The notes under the pieces are model-generated. The model was not told where the DNA came from. It searched no databases and saw nothing but the letters and a program-made list of their open reading frames with translations. The position numbers were made by a program, and so were the translations under genes. Positions 16,908 through 26,800 of a DNA stretch of 64,000 bases are shown here, in pieces. Source of the DNA: Neomesorhizobium sp963726065 (GTDB taxonomy: Bacteria; Pseudomonadota; Alphaproteobacteria; Rhizobiales; Rhizobiaceae); assembly GCA_963726065.1 (NCBI GenBank), contig CAVSAU010000008.1:46833-110832 (forward strand), in the 5' to 3' direction. The stretch's first letter is position 1; each line of letters opens with the position of its first letter.

Positions 16908-19900
16908 GTGGTTAAACTCAAGTATTTCGACAAGATCCACGACGCCCAGCGGGCCGAACTGCCGGCATCGAAACTGCCACCGTTCGATCTCGGCCGACTG
17001 CGCACCGGCCGCGGCTTCGTCAGCCGGATCGTGAGCAAGTTTCTGGAGAACCCCAGATGGTGGCTTTCGCTGCTTCGGCGCGGCCGGCCGCTGCTGCGCG
17101 TGGGCCGGTTCATGCTGGTCACCAGAAACGACGATGTCCGCGACATTCTCGAGCGCCAGGACGAATTCCAGACGCCGTACGGTCCCGAGATGACTGAGAT
17201 CGCCGGCGGCACGAATTTCATTCTCGGCATGCAGGACGGCGCCGACTACCGGCGGATGAAGTCGGCGGTGCTGAGCGCCTTTCCGCCCGACGAGGTCGAG
17301 ACGATCGTCAGGCCGATCGCGGCGCGCCATTCGCAGGCGATCATGACGCGGGCCGAACCCGGGTTCGACGCCATAAGCGGCCTTCTCAAGGTAGTGCCGG
17401 TCAACATCTGCCGCGACTATTTCGGGATCGTCGTCGACGACGACGTGAAATTCGCCGAATGGTCGATCGCACTCAGCGCGCTGTTCTTCTCCGACCCGTT
17501 CGGCAACCCGGCGACCAGAGAGGTGGCGGTTGTCGCCGCCGACCGGATGGTCGGGGTGATCGACCGTTCCATCGAAGCCGTGAGGGACGGCAGGACCAAC
17601 CCGAACGCCCCATTGGCGCGGCTGGTCGCGATGCTCGACCGCAAGCGGCTGACGCTCAACGACATTCACTCGATCATGATGGGCATGATCGCGGGGTTCG
17701 GTCCCACCAACTTGCTTGCAGGCGGCAATTGCCTGGACGTTCTGATGTCGAAACCCGAAGCCCGCGCCGCATTGGAGCAAGCCTTCGCCGACAACGACGA
17801 AAAGCAGGTGCAAAAGACGATCATGGAGGCGATGCGCTTCAAACCGATCTGGATCGGCCCGGTGCGCTATACCGCCCGGGACGCCCTGATCGCCGAAGGA
17901 ACGCGCCGCGAACGCGTGATCAAGAAAGGCACGATCGTCATGCCGGCGACGCTGTCTGCGATGTTCGACCCGGAGGCGGTGCACCGGCCCGACGATTTCG
18001 ACACGACGCGTCCCTGCCGGGACTATATGGTTTTCGGCCACGGCATACATCTGTGCATCGGATCGGCCGTCGCCCAGGTGCAGATAGCCGAAAGCTTCCG
18101 AGCGCTCTTCGCAAAACCGGATTTACGCCGCGCAAAAGGCGCAGCCGGCAAGATGACGCGCCTCGGCGCCTATCCCGAGAGCCTGAAGGTCGATTTCGAG
18201 CGATCGCCGCTTTGCCAGACGGTCACGCATTCGATGGTCACCGTTGTCTGCCCGCTCAGGCCTAGCGTGTCCGTGGACCGCATTCGCGATGGTATCGCAT
18301 CGCTCGGCAACCCGGCCGGCGTCGACATGAAGGCGGCGCTCGACGCCACGGGCGTAATCCATTTTGCCAGCATCGCGGTTTCGAGCCCTGAAGGCGGCGA
18401 ACCCGAGGATACACATCTGGTCATCGAGATTTCAGGCGACGGGACCGAAGCTTCGGTCATCGACGCTTTCGCCAATCATACCGACCCGCTGCTCGGCGGC
18501 ATCATCCGGGAGGCGTGCGACTTCAAAGGCCAAACGCTTGCGGGCTTCATGCGCAAGCACGCGGTGAAGATATCGCCATCCTTCGGCAGCAGCGCCGGCC
18601 TGGTCTTTTCCGGCACGCCGGGGCTGTCGGTCGAGCGTATCCGCGCCGAAGCCAAACTCGCCGAAAAGGTCGAGAAGATAGTGGAAGGACCGGGAAACGA
18701 GACGCGCAGCGCCGCGGCCACCCTGGCCGAGGTGCGCCAGAAAATCGCGAAAGATCCCAAATCCGCATGGGTGCTGGAGCCGGCGGAAAACCTGCTGGAC
18801 AAGCCGGAGGGAAGCCTCTGGCAGGCCGCGCTTACCACGTTAAAGGCGCCCCCCATGGCTGCCGCCGTCGTCGTGCTTGTTCTGGCCAGCTGGTGGCTGA
18901 CCTACAACTTCGCATTCGATCCTCATGATGGCTTTTTCCACTATCTGTTTCGCGTCGGAGCCTCCCTTCTCCTTGCTCTGGGTGGGCTGGCTCTGTTGTT
19001 CTTTGTCCCGCTCCTCATCTGCTTCATCGCGCTGCGCCGCCTGGAAAAGCGGGACAAGCCCAGCGAAAAAATGATCGAGCTCAGCCGGTTCGAAGCCATC
19101 AACGAGCGGGAGGATCACGCCGCCCAGAACCACCTTACGGCGATCTCGATCATGAAGCCGGGCCGGTTGCGGCGTCTCACGCTCCGCCTTGCCTTCTATC
19201 TGATTTCGATCTCGGCGCAGAAAGTCTTCCGGCCAGGATATCTGTCCAACATCAACACGATCCACTTCGCCCGCTGGATCTCGATACCCGGCACCAACCA
19301 GCTGATGTTCTTCAGCAACTACGGTGGCAGCTGGGAAAGCTACCTCGAGGATTTCATCACCAAGGCGGCCAACGGGCTCACCGGCGTATGGAGCAACACG
19401 ATAGGGTTTCCGGTGACAAGCCGGCTCTTCGGGGCAGGGGCCCGTGACGGCGAGCGGTTCAAGCGCTGGGCCCGCACGCAACAGGTGCCGACACTCTTCT
19501 GGTATGCGGCGTATCCCCACGTCAACACGGCGCGCATTCGCATCAACTCGAAAATCCGCTATGGCATCGCGCATGCGACGGCAAACCAGGCGCGCGACTG
19601 GATCAGCCTTTTCGGCTCGCTGCCGCGGCCGCTGATCGCCAAGGACAGCGCCAGGATCAACCTTGTGGACGCCGCCCCGCCGCCGATCGAGACGCTCGAA
19701 CTGGGCGAAATCCAGACGATCTTCTTCAACGCTTTCGGTCCCCTGGAGTATGGGGCCATGCTGGCGATCCGCATTCCGGAAAGCGCCTCGCGCCGCAAAC
19801 GCAAGGCCTGGCTGGAATTCATCGCCGAACGGACGAGCTTCGGCGATCGCGTCCTGACCGACCAGGCCATGACCGTCGCTTTCGGACCAGACGGCCTCAG

Positions 19901-21119
19901 GCGGCTCGGGCTCGACTGCGACCCCGACCACGACCCCATGGAAAATTTCGCACTGTCGTTCCGGCTAGGTATGGGCAGTGCCTCGCGCGCCCGCATCCTC
20001 GACGATGTTGGCGACAGCGCGCCGGAGAAGTGGCAATGGGGCTCGGCGCGCAACCCCGTGGATGCCGTCGTCGTCTGTTATGCAACAAGCAAAGAAAAGC
20101 TGAAATCGGATGTCAGCGACCTACAGAAGCGGCTGAAAGCCGCCGGCATGGAGCTTGCCGCGCAATTGCCGCTGTTCGTCAATCGCAACGGAAAACGGGC
20201 AAGGGAACATTTCGGCTTTGTCGACGGTATTTCACAACCGATCGTGCGGGGAACGGCACGCGCGAACTCTTCTGTTTCGCCCCTGCATCTGGTCGCTCCG
20301 GGCGAGTTCCTGTTCGGTTACCGCGACGAACACGGCTATTTCCCACCGGCGGTGACGACAAGCGCCGCGCAGGACCGCGACGGCATCCTGCCGACGCTCA
20401 ACGAAATGAATTCCATGGGAGGCGAAACGGGCCTCCACGATTTCGGCCGAAACGGCTCGTTCCTGGTGGTTCGCCAGTTCGAGCAACATGTCGGCGAATT
20501 CGAGAACTTCTGCCAGATGGCGGCGCGCGGGCACAAGGACCCGGAAATCACGCCGCGATGGATCGCCGCGAAAATGATCGGCCGCTGGCCCGACGGGTCT
20601 TCCCTCGTGCGCAATCCCGACGGCCGCACCGGACGGCCGATCGACAACGACTTCACCTTCGGTGCCGAAGACCCGCAGGGCCTGCTCTGCCCGCTGGGCT
20701 CCCATATAAGGCGCTCGAACCCGCGCAATTCGCTTGGCGACGATCACCAAATCCAGCTCAACATCGGCAAGCGCCATCGCATCCTGCGTGTCGGGCGCCC
20801 CTACGAAAAAAAGAAGGAGGAGGACGGAGGATCTGAAAAAGGCCTGCTGTTCATGTGTCTGAACGCCGATATCGAGCGGCAGTACGAATTCATGCAGCAG
20901 ACCTGGGTGTCGTCAGGATCGTTCCATGGGCTGATCAAAGAGAAGGATCCGACCATCGGCACGCAGGACGAGAAGAATGGCGGCGGCCGCTTTTCCATCC
21001 CCAGATGGGAAGGCACCATGGTGCTGAAGGGCATCCCGAACTTCGTCACCACCCGGGGCGGCGGTTATTTCTTCATGCCGAGCCGCTCCGCGTTGCGCTA
21101 TCTGATTTCACGGCTTTGA
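16908..21119 (+). CDS. Cytochrome P450 / membrane segment / DyP-type peroxidase fusion
   Basis: A 1403-residue fusion. Residues about 1-430 form a cytochrome P450: the I-helix-like IAGFGPTN, E307-x-x-R310 (EAMR) and the heme loop FGHGIHLCIG with ligand Cys383. Residues about 440-640 form an alpha/beta segment of unknown fold. Two membrane helices lie near 650-668 and 680-710. A second alpha/beta segment (IHFARWISIPGTNQLMFFSN) leads into a DyP-type peroxidase-like domain with the GxxDG motif (FGFVDGISQP, Asp1106) and the proximal histidine motif CPLGSHIRRSNPR (His1266). Both heme ligands are therefore present. The substrate is unknown; an oxidative role at the inner membrane is inferred. It lies about 125 bases downstream of the TPR cyclase. 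Confidence 0.85.
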   Translation: MVKLKYFDKIHDAQRAELPASKLPPFDLGRLRTGRGFVSRIVSKFLENPRWWLSLLRRGRPLLRVGRFMLVTRNDDVRDILERQDEFQTPYGPEMTEIAGGTNFILGMQDGADYRRMKSAVLSAFPPDEVETIVRPIAARHSQAIMTRAEPGFDAISGLLKVVPVNICRDYFGIVVDDDVKFAEWSIALSALFFSDPFGNPATREVAVVAADRMVGVIDRSIEAVRDGRTNPNAPLARLVAMLDRKRLTLNDIHSIMMGMIAGFGPTNLLAGGNCLDVLMSKPEARAALEQAFADNDEKQVQKTIMEAMRFKPIWIGPVRYTARDALIAEGTRRERVIKKGTIVMPATLSAMFDPEAVHRPDDFDTTRPCRDYMVFGHGIHLCIGSAVAQVQIAESFRALFAKPDLRRAKGAAGKMTRLGAYPESLKVDFERSPLCQTVTHSMVTVVCPLRPSVSVDRIRDGIASLGNPAGVDMKAALDATGVIHFASIAVSSPEGGEPEDTHLVIEISGDGTEASVIDAFANHTDPLLGGIIREACDFKGQTLAGFMRKHAVKISPSFGSSAGLVFSGTPGLSVERIRAEAKLAEKVEKIVEGPGNETRSAAATLAEVRQKIAKDPKSAWVLEPAENLLDKPEGSLWQAALTTLKAPPMAAAVVVLVLASWWLTYNFAFDPHDGFFHYLFRVGASLLLALGGLALLFFVPLLICFIALRRLEKRDKPSEKMIELSRFEAINEREDHAAQNHLTAISIMKPGRLRRLTLRLAFYLISISAQKVFRPGYLSNINTIHFARWISIPGTNQLMFFSNYGGSWESYLEDFITKAANGLTGVWSNTIGFPVTSRLFGAGARDGERFKRWARTQQVPTLFWYAAYPHVNTARIRINSKIRYGIAHATANQARDWISLFGSLPRPLIAKDSARINLVDAAPPPIETLELGEIQTIFFNAFGPLEYGAMLAIRIPESASRRKRKAWLEFIAERTSFGDRVLTDQAMTVAFGPDGLRRLGLDCDPDHDPMENFALSFRLGMGSASRARILDDVGDSAPEKWQWGSARNPVDAVVVCYATSKEKLKSDVSDLQKRLKAAGMELAAQLPLFVNRNGKRAREHFGFVDGISQPIVRGTARANSSVSPLHLVAPGEFLFGYRDEHGYFPPAVTTSAAQDRDGILPTLNEMNSMGGETGLHDFGRNGSFLVVRQFEQHVGEFENFCQMAARGHKDPEITPRWIAAKMIGRWPDGSSLVRNPDGRTGRPIDNDFTFGAEDPQGLLCPLGSHIRRSNPRNSLGDDHQIQLNIGKRHRILRVGRPYEKKKEEDGGSEKGLLFMCLNADIERQYEFMQQTWVSSGSFHGLIKEKDPTIGTQDEKNGGGRFSIPRWEGTMVLKGIPNFVTTRGGGYFFMPSRSALRYLISRL

Positions 21120-21153
21120 CCGAAAACCGGTTTCCGCTTTGCGGGATCATGCG
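21119..21153. repeat. Partial palindromic extragenic repeat
   Basis: The sequence ACCGAAAACCGGTTTCCGCT followed by TTGCGGGATCATGCGC matches the inner part and right arm of the repeats at 12545 and 37411. It lies between the convergent P450-DyP and Crp-type genes, immediately after the stop of the former. Confidence 0.65.
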
Positions 21154-21155
21154 CG

Positions 21156-21845
21156 TCAATCGTCGTCGGCTTCGGCGATCACCCGCAAGCTGCTGGCCCG
21201 TTCGATGCGCACACCGCCGCGTTTCATGTTGATGATCGAGCGGCTGCGCCATTCGTTGAGGGTCTTGTTGACGGACTCGCGCGTGACGCCGAGAAACTCG
21301 GCCAGTTCGGACTGCGAGATCGGTATCCAGCCCGTAGGGTCCGACATCATGGCGGACACAAAAAGCAGCCGCTTGGCCAGCCGGGCCTCTATTCCCAGAA
21401 ACGCCTGATCGCCGAGCTGGCCGGTCACCCAGCGCAGCCGGGTGCACAAGATTTCTATCATCGCCCGGGCCAGAGCCGGATGCCGCTCGATCCGTTCGAA
21501 AAGTTGCCCACGGCTGATCGAGACAAGCTCGCAATCGTGCAGGCAGATCGCGGTGGCGGTGCGGGGACCACCGTCCAGCGCCCCGATTTCGCCGATCACG
21601 GCCTGCGGCCGCTCGATATTGGCGACAAGCTTCTTACCGCCAACCGAATAGAGCGATATCTCGACGGTGCCGCGCAGGATGCCGTAGACCCTGTCGGCGA
21701 TGTCCTCCTGTACGAAAAGGTGCTGGCCCGCCGCATGGTGTTCGGTCTTGCATCCGCTGAACAGCAGTTCGAACAGGTCGGCGCCGATCTTCGCCGGCCT
21801 GGGAATTGTCTCCCTTTCATTTTCATCCGGATGTGGCGACGGCAT
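21156..21845 (-). CDS. Crp/Fnr-family transcriptional regulator
   Basis: A 229-residue regulator. The cyclic-nucleotide-binding domain (about residues 15-130) contains AGQHLFVQEDIADRVYGILR and a phosphate-binding-cassette-like stretch (IGEIGALDGGPRTATAICL). A helical linker and a winged helix-turn-helix follow, with recognition segment ISQSELAEFLGVTRESVNKT. No Fnr-type N-terminal cysteine cluster is present, so cAMP or another ligand is more likely than oxygen sensing. The ATG at 21845 follows AGGGA; a longer in-frame start exists at 21935. It is divergent from the flavin oxidase gene and near three cyclases, so a cAMP response is plausible but inferred. Confidence 0.9.
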   Translation of the reverse strand: MPSPHPDENERETIPRPAKIGADLFELLFSGCKTEHHAAGQHLFVQEDIADRVYGILRGTVEISLYSVGGKKLVANIERPQAVIGEIGALDGGPRTATAICLHDCELVSISRGQLFERIERHPALARAMIEILCTRLRWVTGQLGDQAFLGIEARLAKRLLFVSAMMSDPTGWIPISQSELAEFLGVTRESVNKTLNEWRSRSIINMKRGGVRIERASSLRVIAEADDD

Positions 21846-21899
21846 ATCGATTTCCCTGTTGACCCACGCCTTTCTAAGGCAATCGTGCCCCACTGCCAA

Positions 21900-22000
21900 A
21901 GCGATTGTCGAGCGAACCGTTTGACAATGCCCCAAGAAGATCGCGGCGCGGTACTTCCCTTACGTCATATTACCTTGACAATTTGACAACGTCGTGGTTC
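21900..22000. promoter_or_regulatory. Divergent control region with TTGACAA repeats
   Basis: Between the Crp-type gene and the flavin oxidase, TTGACAA occurs at 21921-21927, 21975-21981 and 21983-21989, the last two forming TTGACAATTTGACAA. They could be -35 boxes or half sites of an operator. No matching full Crp dyad was identified. Confidence 0.35.
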
Positions 22001-22117
22001 AAATTCTGTAATTAGAAAATAGCTTCCATTATATTGTACTAACAAAATGGGGCACGCGATCACGAAGTCGCGGCGCATTCCGGCGTGCGGCTTCATGCGT
22101 GAAGAGGAGAACACGCA

Positions 22118-23722
22118 ATGTCCGCAGAGCCCGCCCCCAACGCACCGCCACCGCTTTCGAGAAGCCCAATGCTTTCGGACCGGCAAGGTTTCGACCGCCG
22201 CTGGTTCGCACCCAACCTGCAAATCGTGTTCACGCCGAGCGATGCGGCCGGCGTGGTGAAGGCGATGACGCAGGCCATCCAGGCGGGCTACCAGCCGGGC
22301 CAGATCCAGATCACCTGCGGGCGCCATTGCTACGAGAGCTTCGTCTACACCGCCAACACCCGCTGCATCATCGACATGACCGGCCTGCGGTCCTACGGCT
22401 ACGACAACAATCTCGGCTACTTCATGGATGTCGGCAACGGCAACTGGGACATGTACCAGACGCTGAACAACGTCTATGGGCGCACCTTGCCGGCGGGTTC
22501 GTGCTACTCGGTCGGCCTCGGCGGCCACATCACCGGCGGCGGTTACGGGCTGCTGTCGCGCCTCTACGGCCTCGTCATCGACCACCTGACCGCCGCCGAC
22601 ATCGTGGTGATGCGCGCTGGCGCGGCGAGCACGCCGACGCTGGTCACCTGCAGCGCGGCCCAGAACCAGGACCTATATTGGGCAGTGCGCGGCGGAGGCG
22701 GCGGCAATTTCGGTATCATCACCCGCTACTATTTCGCCAACCCGCCGGTGTCGCCGCAGCGCATGTATGTCTCGACGCTGTCGCTGCCGTGGTCGAACAT
22801 CACCAGCGCCTCGGTGCTGCAGCAATATCTCGATGCATTCGCCCAGTACGACGTCATCCAGGCGCCTAACAACATGTTCAGCATCTTCCATCTCAACCAC
22901 CAGGCGGCCGGCGCCATGTCGATGTCGACCTTCCGCTACTACGACACGGCGCTGCATGGCGAGCAGGCGGATTTCGAGGACGAGGTGACCAACCACGTGA
23001 AGGTGCAGCGCCAGCGCTACGAGGCGATCGGCCCGCTTTCCAACGAGCCGGCGCCGCATATCGGACATCCCGCCTGGATGGCCGACAACGGCCCGCTGCT
23101 GCCTGCGCCCGACATCTCCTATCGTCACTACACCTATCTCGAAGGCACCCAGCAGGTGAACGGTTCCGGACCGAACCGGTACGGCAAATACAAATCGGCC
23201 TACATGAAAAAGCCGTTCCCTGCCGACCAGGTGGCGGCGCTCTACTACCATCTGCAGCGGGTGCCGAACGGCGTGCCGGCCTCCGACATGGCGCAGAGCC
23301 TGTGCCAGGTGGATTCCTATGGCGGCGCGATCAACACATATCCGGCAACCGCCACGGCGGTGCCGCAGCGCAGCTCGATCATCAAGCTGCAATACCAGAC
23401 CTATTGGGACAACGCCTCGCCGGTCGGCAGCGACGACCCGGCGCAGGCGGCGGCGCATCTCGATTGGATCAACCGCATGTATGCCGACGTCTATGCCGCC
23501 TATGGCGGCTTCCCCGACCCCGCCAAGGACCCGTCCGGCACGGTCGACGGCTGCTACTACAATTATTGCGATTCAGCGCTCGGCGTGAACGGCAGCGGCA
23601 CTCCGGGCATCGATCACGCGATGCGCCTCTATTTCCTCGGCAACTATCCTGCACTCAAAACCGTCAAGGCGAGATGGAACCCGCTCGACTGGTTCAAGAG
23701 CGCCCAATCGATCCCGGTCTGA
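22118..23722 (+). CDS. FAD-linked oxidase, berberine-bridge-enzyme family (bicovalent flavin type)
   Basis: A 534-residue flavoprotein oxidase. The PCMH-type FAD domain (about residues 25-215) contains CGRHCYESF with His70 and AGSCYSVGLGGHITGGGYG with Cys129, the two residues that tether FAD in bicovalent oxidases. A substrate domain follows, and a berberine-bridge-type C-terminus includes DGCYYNYCDSALG near residues 475-490. No signal peptide is seen. It probably oxidises an alcohol or sugar to a carbonyl with release of hydrogen peroxide. The ATG at 22118 is preceded by GAAGAGGAGA. Transcribed divergently from the Crp-type regulator, it may be that regulator's target. Confidence 0.87.
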   Translation: MSAEPAPNAPPPLSRSPMLSDRQGFDRRWFAPNLQIVFTPSDAAGVVKAMTQAIQAGYQPGQIQITCGRHCYESFVYTANTRCIIDMTGLRSYGYDNNLGYFMDVGNGNWDMYQTLNNVYGRTLPAGSCYSVGLGGHITGGGYGLLSRLYGLVIDHLTAADIVVMRAGAASTPTLVTCSAAQNQDLYWAVRGGGGGNFGIITRYYFANPPVSPQRMYVSTLSLPWSNITSASVLQQYLDAFAQYDVIQAPNNMFSIFHLNHQAAGAMSMSTFRYYDTALHGEQADFEDEVTNHVKVQRQRYEAIGPLSNEPAPHIGHPAWMADNGPLLPAPDISYRHYTYLEGTQQVNGSGPNRYGKYKSAYMKKPFPADQVAALYYHLQRVPNGVPASDMAQSLCQVDSYGGAINTYPATATAVPQRSSIIKLQYQTYWDNASPVGSDDPAQAAAHLDWINRMYADVYAAYGGFPDPAKDPSGTVDGCYYNYCDSALGVNGSGTPGIDHAMRLYFLGNYPALKTVKARWNPLDWFKSAQSIPV

Positions 23723-23752
23723 CGTCGGGAGGTAACCGCCGACCAAAGCAAA

Positions 23753-23776
23753 GAGCCGGAGCATCCGCCCCGGCTC
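23753..23776. terminator. Bidirectional rho-independent terminator
   Basis: GAGCCGG at 23753-23759 pairs with CCGGCTC at 23770-23776. T-rich sequence follows on both sides (cttcattt rightward, tttgcttt leftward). It lies between the convergent flavin oxidase and RND pump genes, as a shared terminator should. Confidence 0.7.
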
Positions 23777-23801
23777 CTTCATTTCAACGAAGGCTGCCAG
23801 C

Positions 23802-26800
23802 CTATTCGGCGGGCACTTCCTCGGCCGGACGCTGCTTGACGCGCAACGGGAACAGCCGCCGCAGCGAGACATAGAACACCGGCGTCAGGAACAGGCCGAC
23901 GATGGTCACGCCGAGCATGCCGGAGAACACCGTGGTGCCGAGCGACTGGCGCATTTCGGCGCCGGGGCCCTCGGCCAGCATCAGCGGCACGACGCCGAGG
24001 ATGAAGGCGAAGGCCGTCATCAGGATCGGCCGCAGGCGCAGGCGGCAGGCCTCGACAGCGGCGTCGACCGGCGACAGGCCACGGTCCTGCGCCTGCCTGG
24101 CGAACTCGACGATCAGGATGGCGTTCTTGGCCGCCAGGCCGATCAGCACGATGAGCCCCACCTGCACCAGGATGTTGTTGTCGAGTCCTCTTAGGAAGAC
24201 GCCGATCATCGCCGCCAGCACGCCAAGAGGCACGATCAGCACGATGGCGAACGGCATGATCCAGCTTTCATATTGGGCCGCCAGCGCCAGGAAGACGAAC
24301 AGCACGGACAGCCCGAAGATGAAGATCGCCGTGTTGCCGGTCTGGCTTTCCTGGAGTGCGAGCTCGGTCCACTCGAAGGAGGTTCCGTCCGGCAGCGTCG
24401 CGTCGGCAAGCTCCTCCATCTTCTGCAGCGCTTCGCCCGTCGAGACGCCCGGCGCGGCATTGCCCTGCACCGGAACAGACACGTACATGTTGTAGCGCTG
24501 CACCAGCGCCGGACCCGTAGAATCCTGGATCTCGACCAGCGTTCCGAGCGGCACCAGTTCGCCCGACTGCGACCGCACCTTGAGCTTCAATATGTCGTCG
24601 CGGTCGAGGCGGAAGGCCTGATCGGCCTGCGCCCTGACCTGGTAGACACGGCCGAACGCATTGAAGTCGTTGACGTAGGCGGTGCCGAGATTGATCGAGA
24701 GCGTTTCGAAGATGCTCGGGATCGCCACGTTCAGCATACGCGCCTTGTCGCGATCGATGGCCAGGAAGTATTGCGGGCTCGATGCCGAGAAGGTGGTGAA
24801 CACGCCAGCCAGGCCTGGGGTCTGGTTGGCCTTGCCCGCCAGTTCGTAAGCGAGCGCCAGGATCTGCCGCATGTCGGCGCTGTTGCGCTCCTGCAGCTGC
24901 ATCTTGAAGCCGCCGGAATTGCCGATGCCCGGCACGGGCGGAGGCGGCAGCGCTATGATGAAGGCCTCCTGAAGCCCCTGCAGGCTGCCATACAGCGAAC
25001 CGATGATCTTTTCCGCAGTCAGGCCGCTCGCCAGCCGTTCCTCGAAGCTCGTGAACGGTGTGAAGATGACGCCGGAATTGCTGGCGTTGGTGAACGTGGC
25101 GCCGGAGAAGCCCGAAAATGCCACGGCGTTGCGAACGCCGGGCGTCTTGCGGACGATGTCGGTCGCCTTCTGGATGACCGCGTCGGTGCGCTCGATCGAC
25201 GATCCGTCGGGCAATTGCACGACGACGATCGCATAACCCTGGTCCATGGTCGGAATGAAGCCGGTGGGCACCTTCTCGATCATGAACACCGTCGCATAGA
25301 TCAGCACGGCAAACACGGCGAGCATGGCCAGCAACGCCATAGTGGAACCGACCAATGCCTTGACCAGACGGCCATACCATTCCGAGACGCGGTCGAAGCC
25401 GCGGTTGAATCCATCCGCCATGCGGCGTCCGAAACGCCCGATGGCAGTGCGCGGCGGCTTCTGTGTTTCATGATGCGATTTGAGCAGCAGTGCGGCCAGC
25501 GCCGGCGACAACGTCAGCGAAACGAAGGCCGAGATGGCCGTGGAGACGGCGATGGTGATGGCAAACTGCAGATAGAACTGCCCGGTGATGCCGGGGATGA
25601 ACGCGGCCGGCACGAACACCGAGATCAGCACCAGCGAAATCGCCATAACCGCCGTGCCCACCTCGTCCATGGTCATATGCGAGGCCGGGTTGGGATCCAT
25701 CCCGAGCGCGATGTTTCGCTCGACATTCTCCACCACCACGATGGCGTCGTCGACCACGATGCCGATTGCCAGCACAAGGCCGAAGAGCGTCAGCATGTTC
25801 AGCGAAAAGCCCGCCGCGTAAAGGACGGCGAGCGTGCCGATCAGCGCAATCGGTATGGCGACGATGGGGATGATGGCGGTGCGCCACGACTGGAGGAAGA
25901 CCAGGATCACGATGACGACAAGCGCCATCGCCTCGAGGATCGTCTTGTAGACCTCGTTGATCGACTGCTGGATGAACTCGGTCGGATTGTAGACGATGTC
26001 GTAGGCCAGCCCCTTGGGGAAATCCCGGGACAGTTCGGCGATCTTCGCCTGGATTTCGGCCGCCGAGGCAAGCGCGTTCGACCCTGGCCGCTGGAAGATG
26101 CCGAGCGCCACCGCCGGCTTGCCGTCCAGATAGGAGTTGGTCACGTAGTCCTTGGCGCCAAGCTCGATGCGGGCAACATCCTGCAGCGAGATCAGCCTTC
26201 CGTCCTCGGTCGACTTGACGATGACATAGCGGAAGTCGCGCGCGTCGTCGAAACGCCCTTGCGTGGTGACGGTATATTCGAAGGCGGTGCCGGTGTTCAT
26301 CGGCGGAGCGCCAATGGCGCCGCCGGACACCTGAACGTTCTGGTCGCGCAGGGCCTGCACGATATCGGCCGCCGTCAGGCCGTAGGCCGACAGCTTTTCT
26401 GGATCGAGCCAGATGCGCAGCGAGAATTCGCGCTCGCCGAAGATGATGAGGTCGCCAACACCATCGAGCCGCAACAGCACGTCGCGCACCCGCGATCGCG
26501 CATAGTTCGACACATAGAGCTGGTCGTAGGTGTCGTCCGGCGACAGCATGTGGATGACCATCATGAGATCCGGCGAACTCTTGGCCGTGGTGATGCCGAG
26601 CCGCCTGACGTCCTCCGGCAGGCGCGGTTCGGCGATCGAGACGCGGTTCTGCACCAACACCTGCGCCTGATCGAGATCGGTACCAGGCTTGAAGGTCACG
26701 GTCAGCGCCATCGCCCCGTCGTTCGACGAGTAGGACGACATGTAGAGCATGTTCTCGACGCCGTTGATCTCCTGCTCGATCGGCGTGGCGACGGTCGCCG

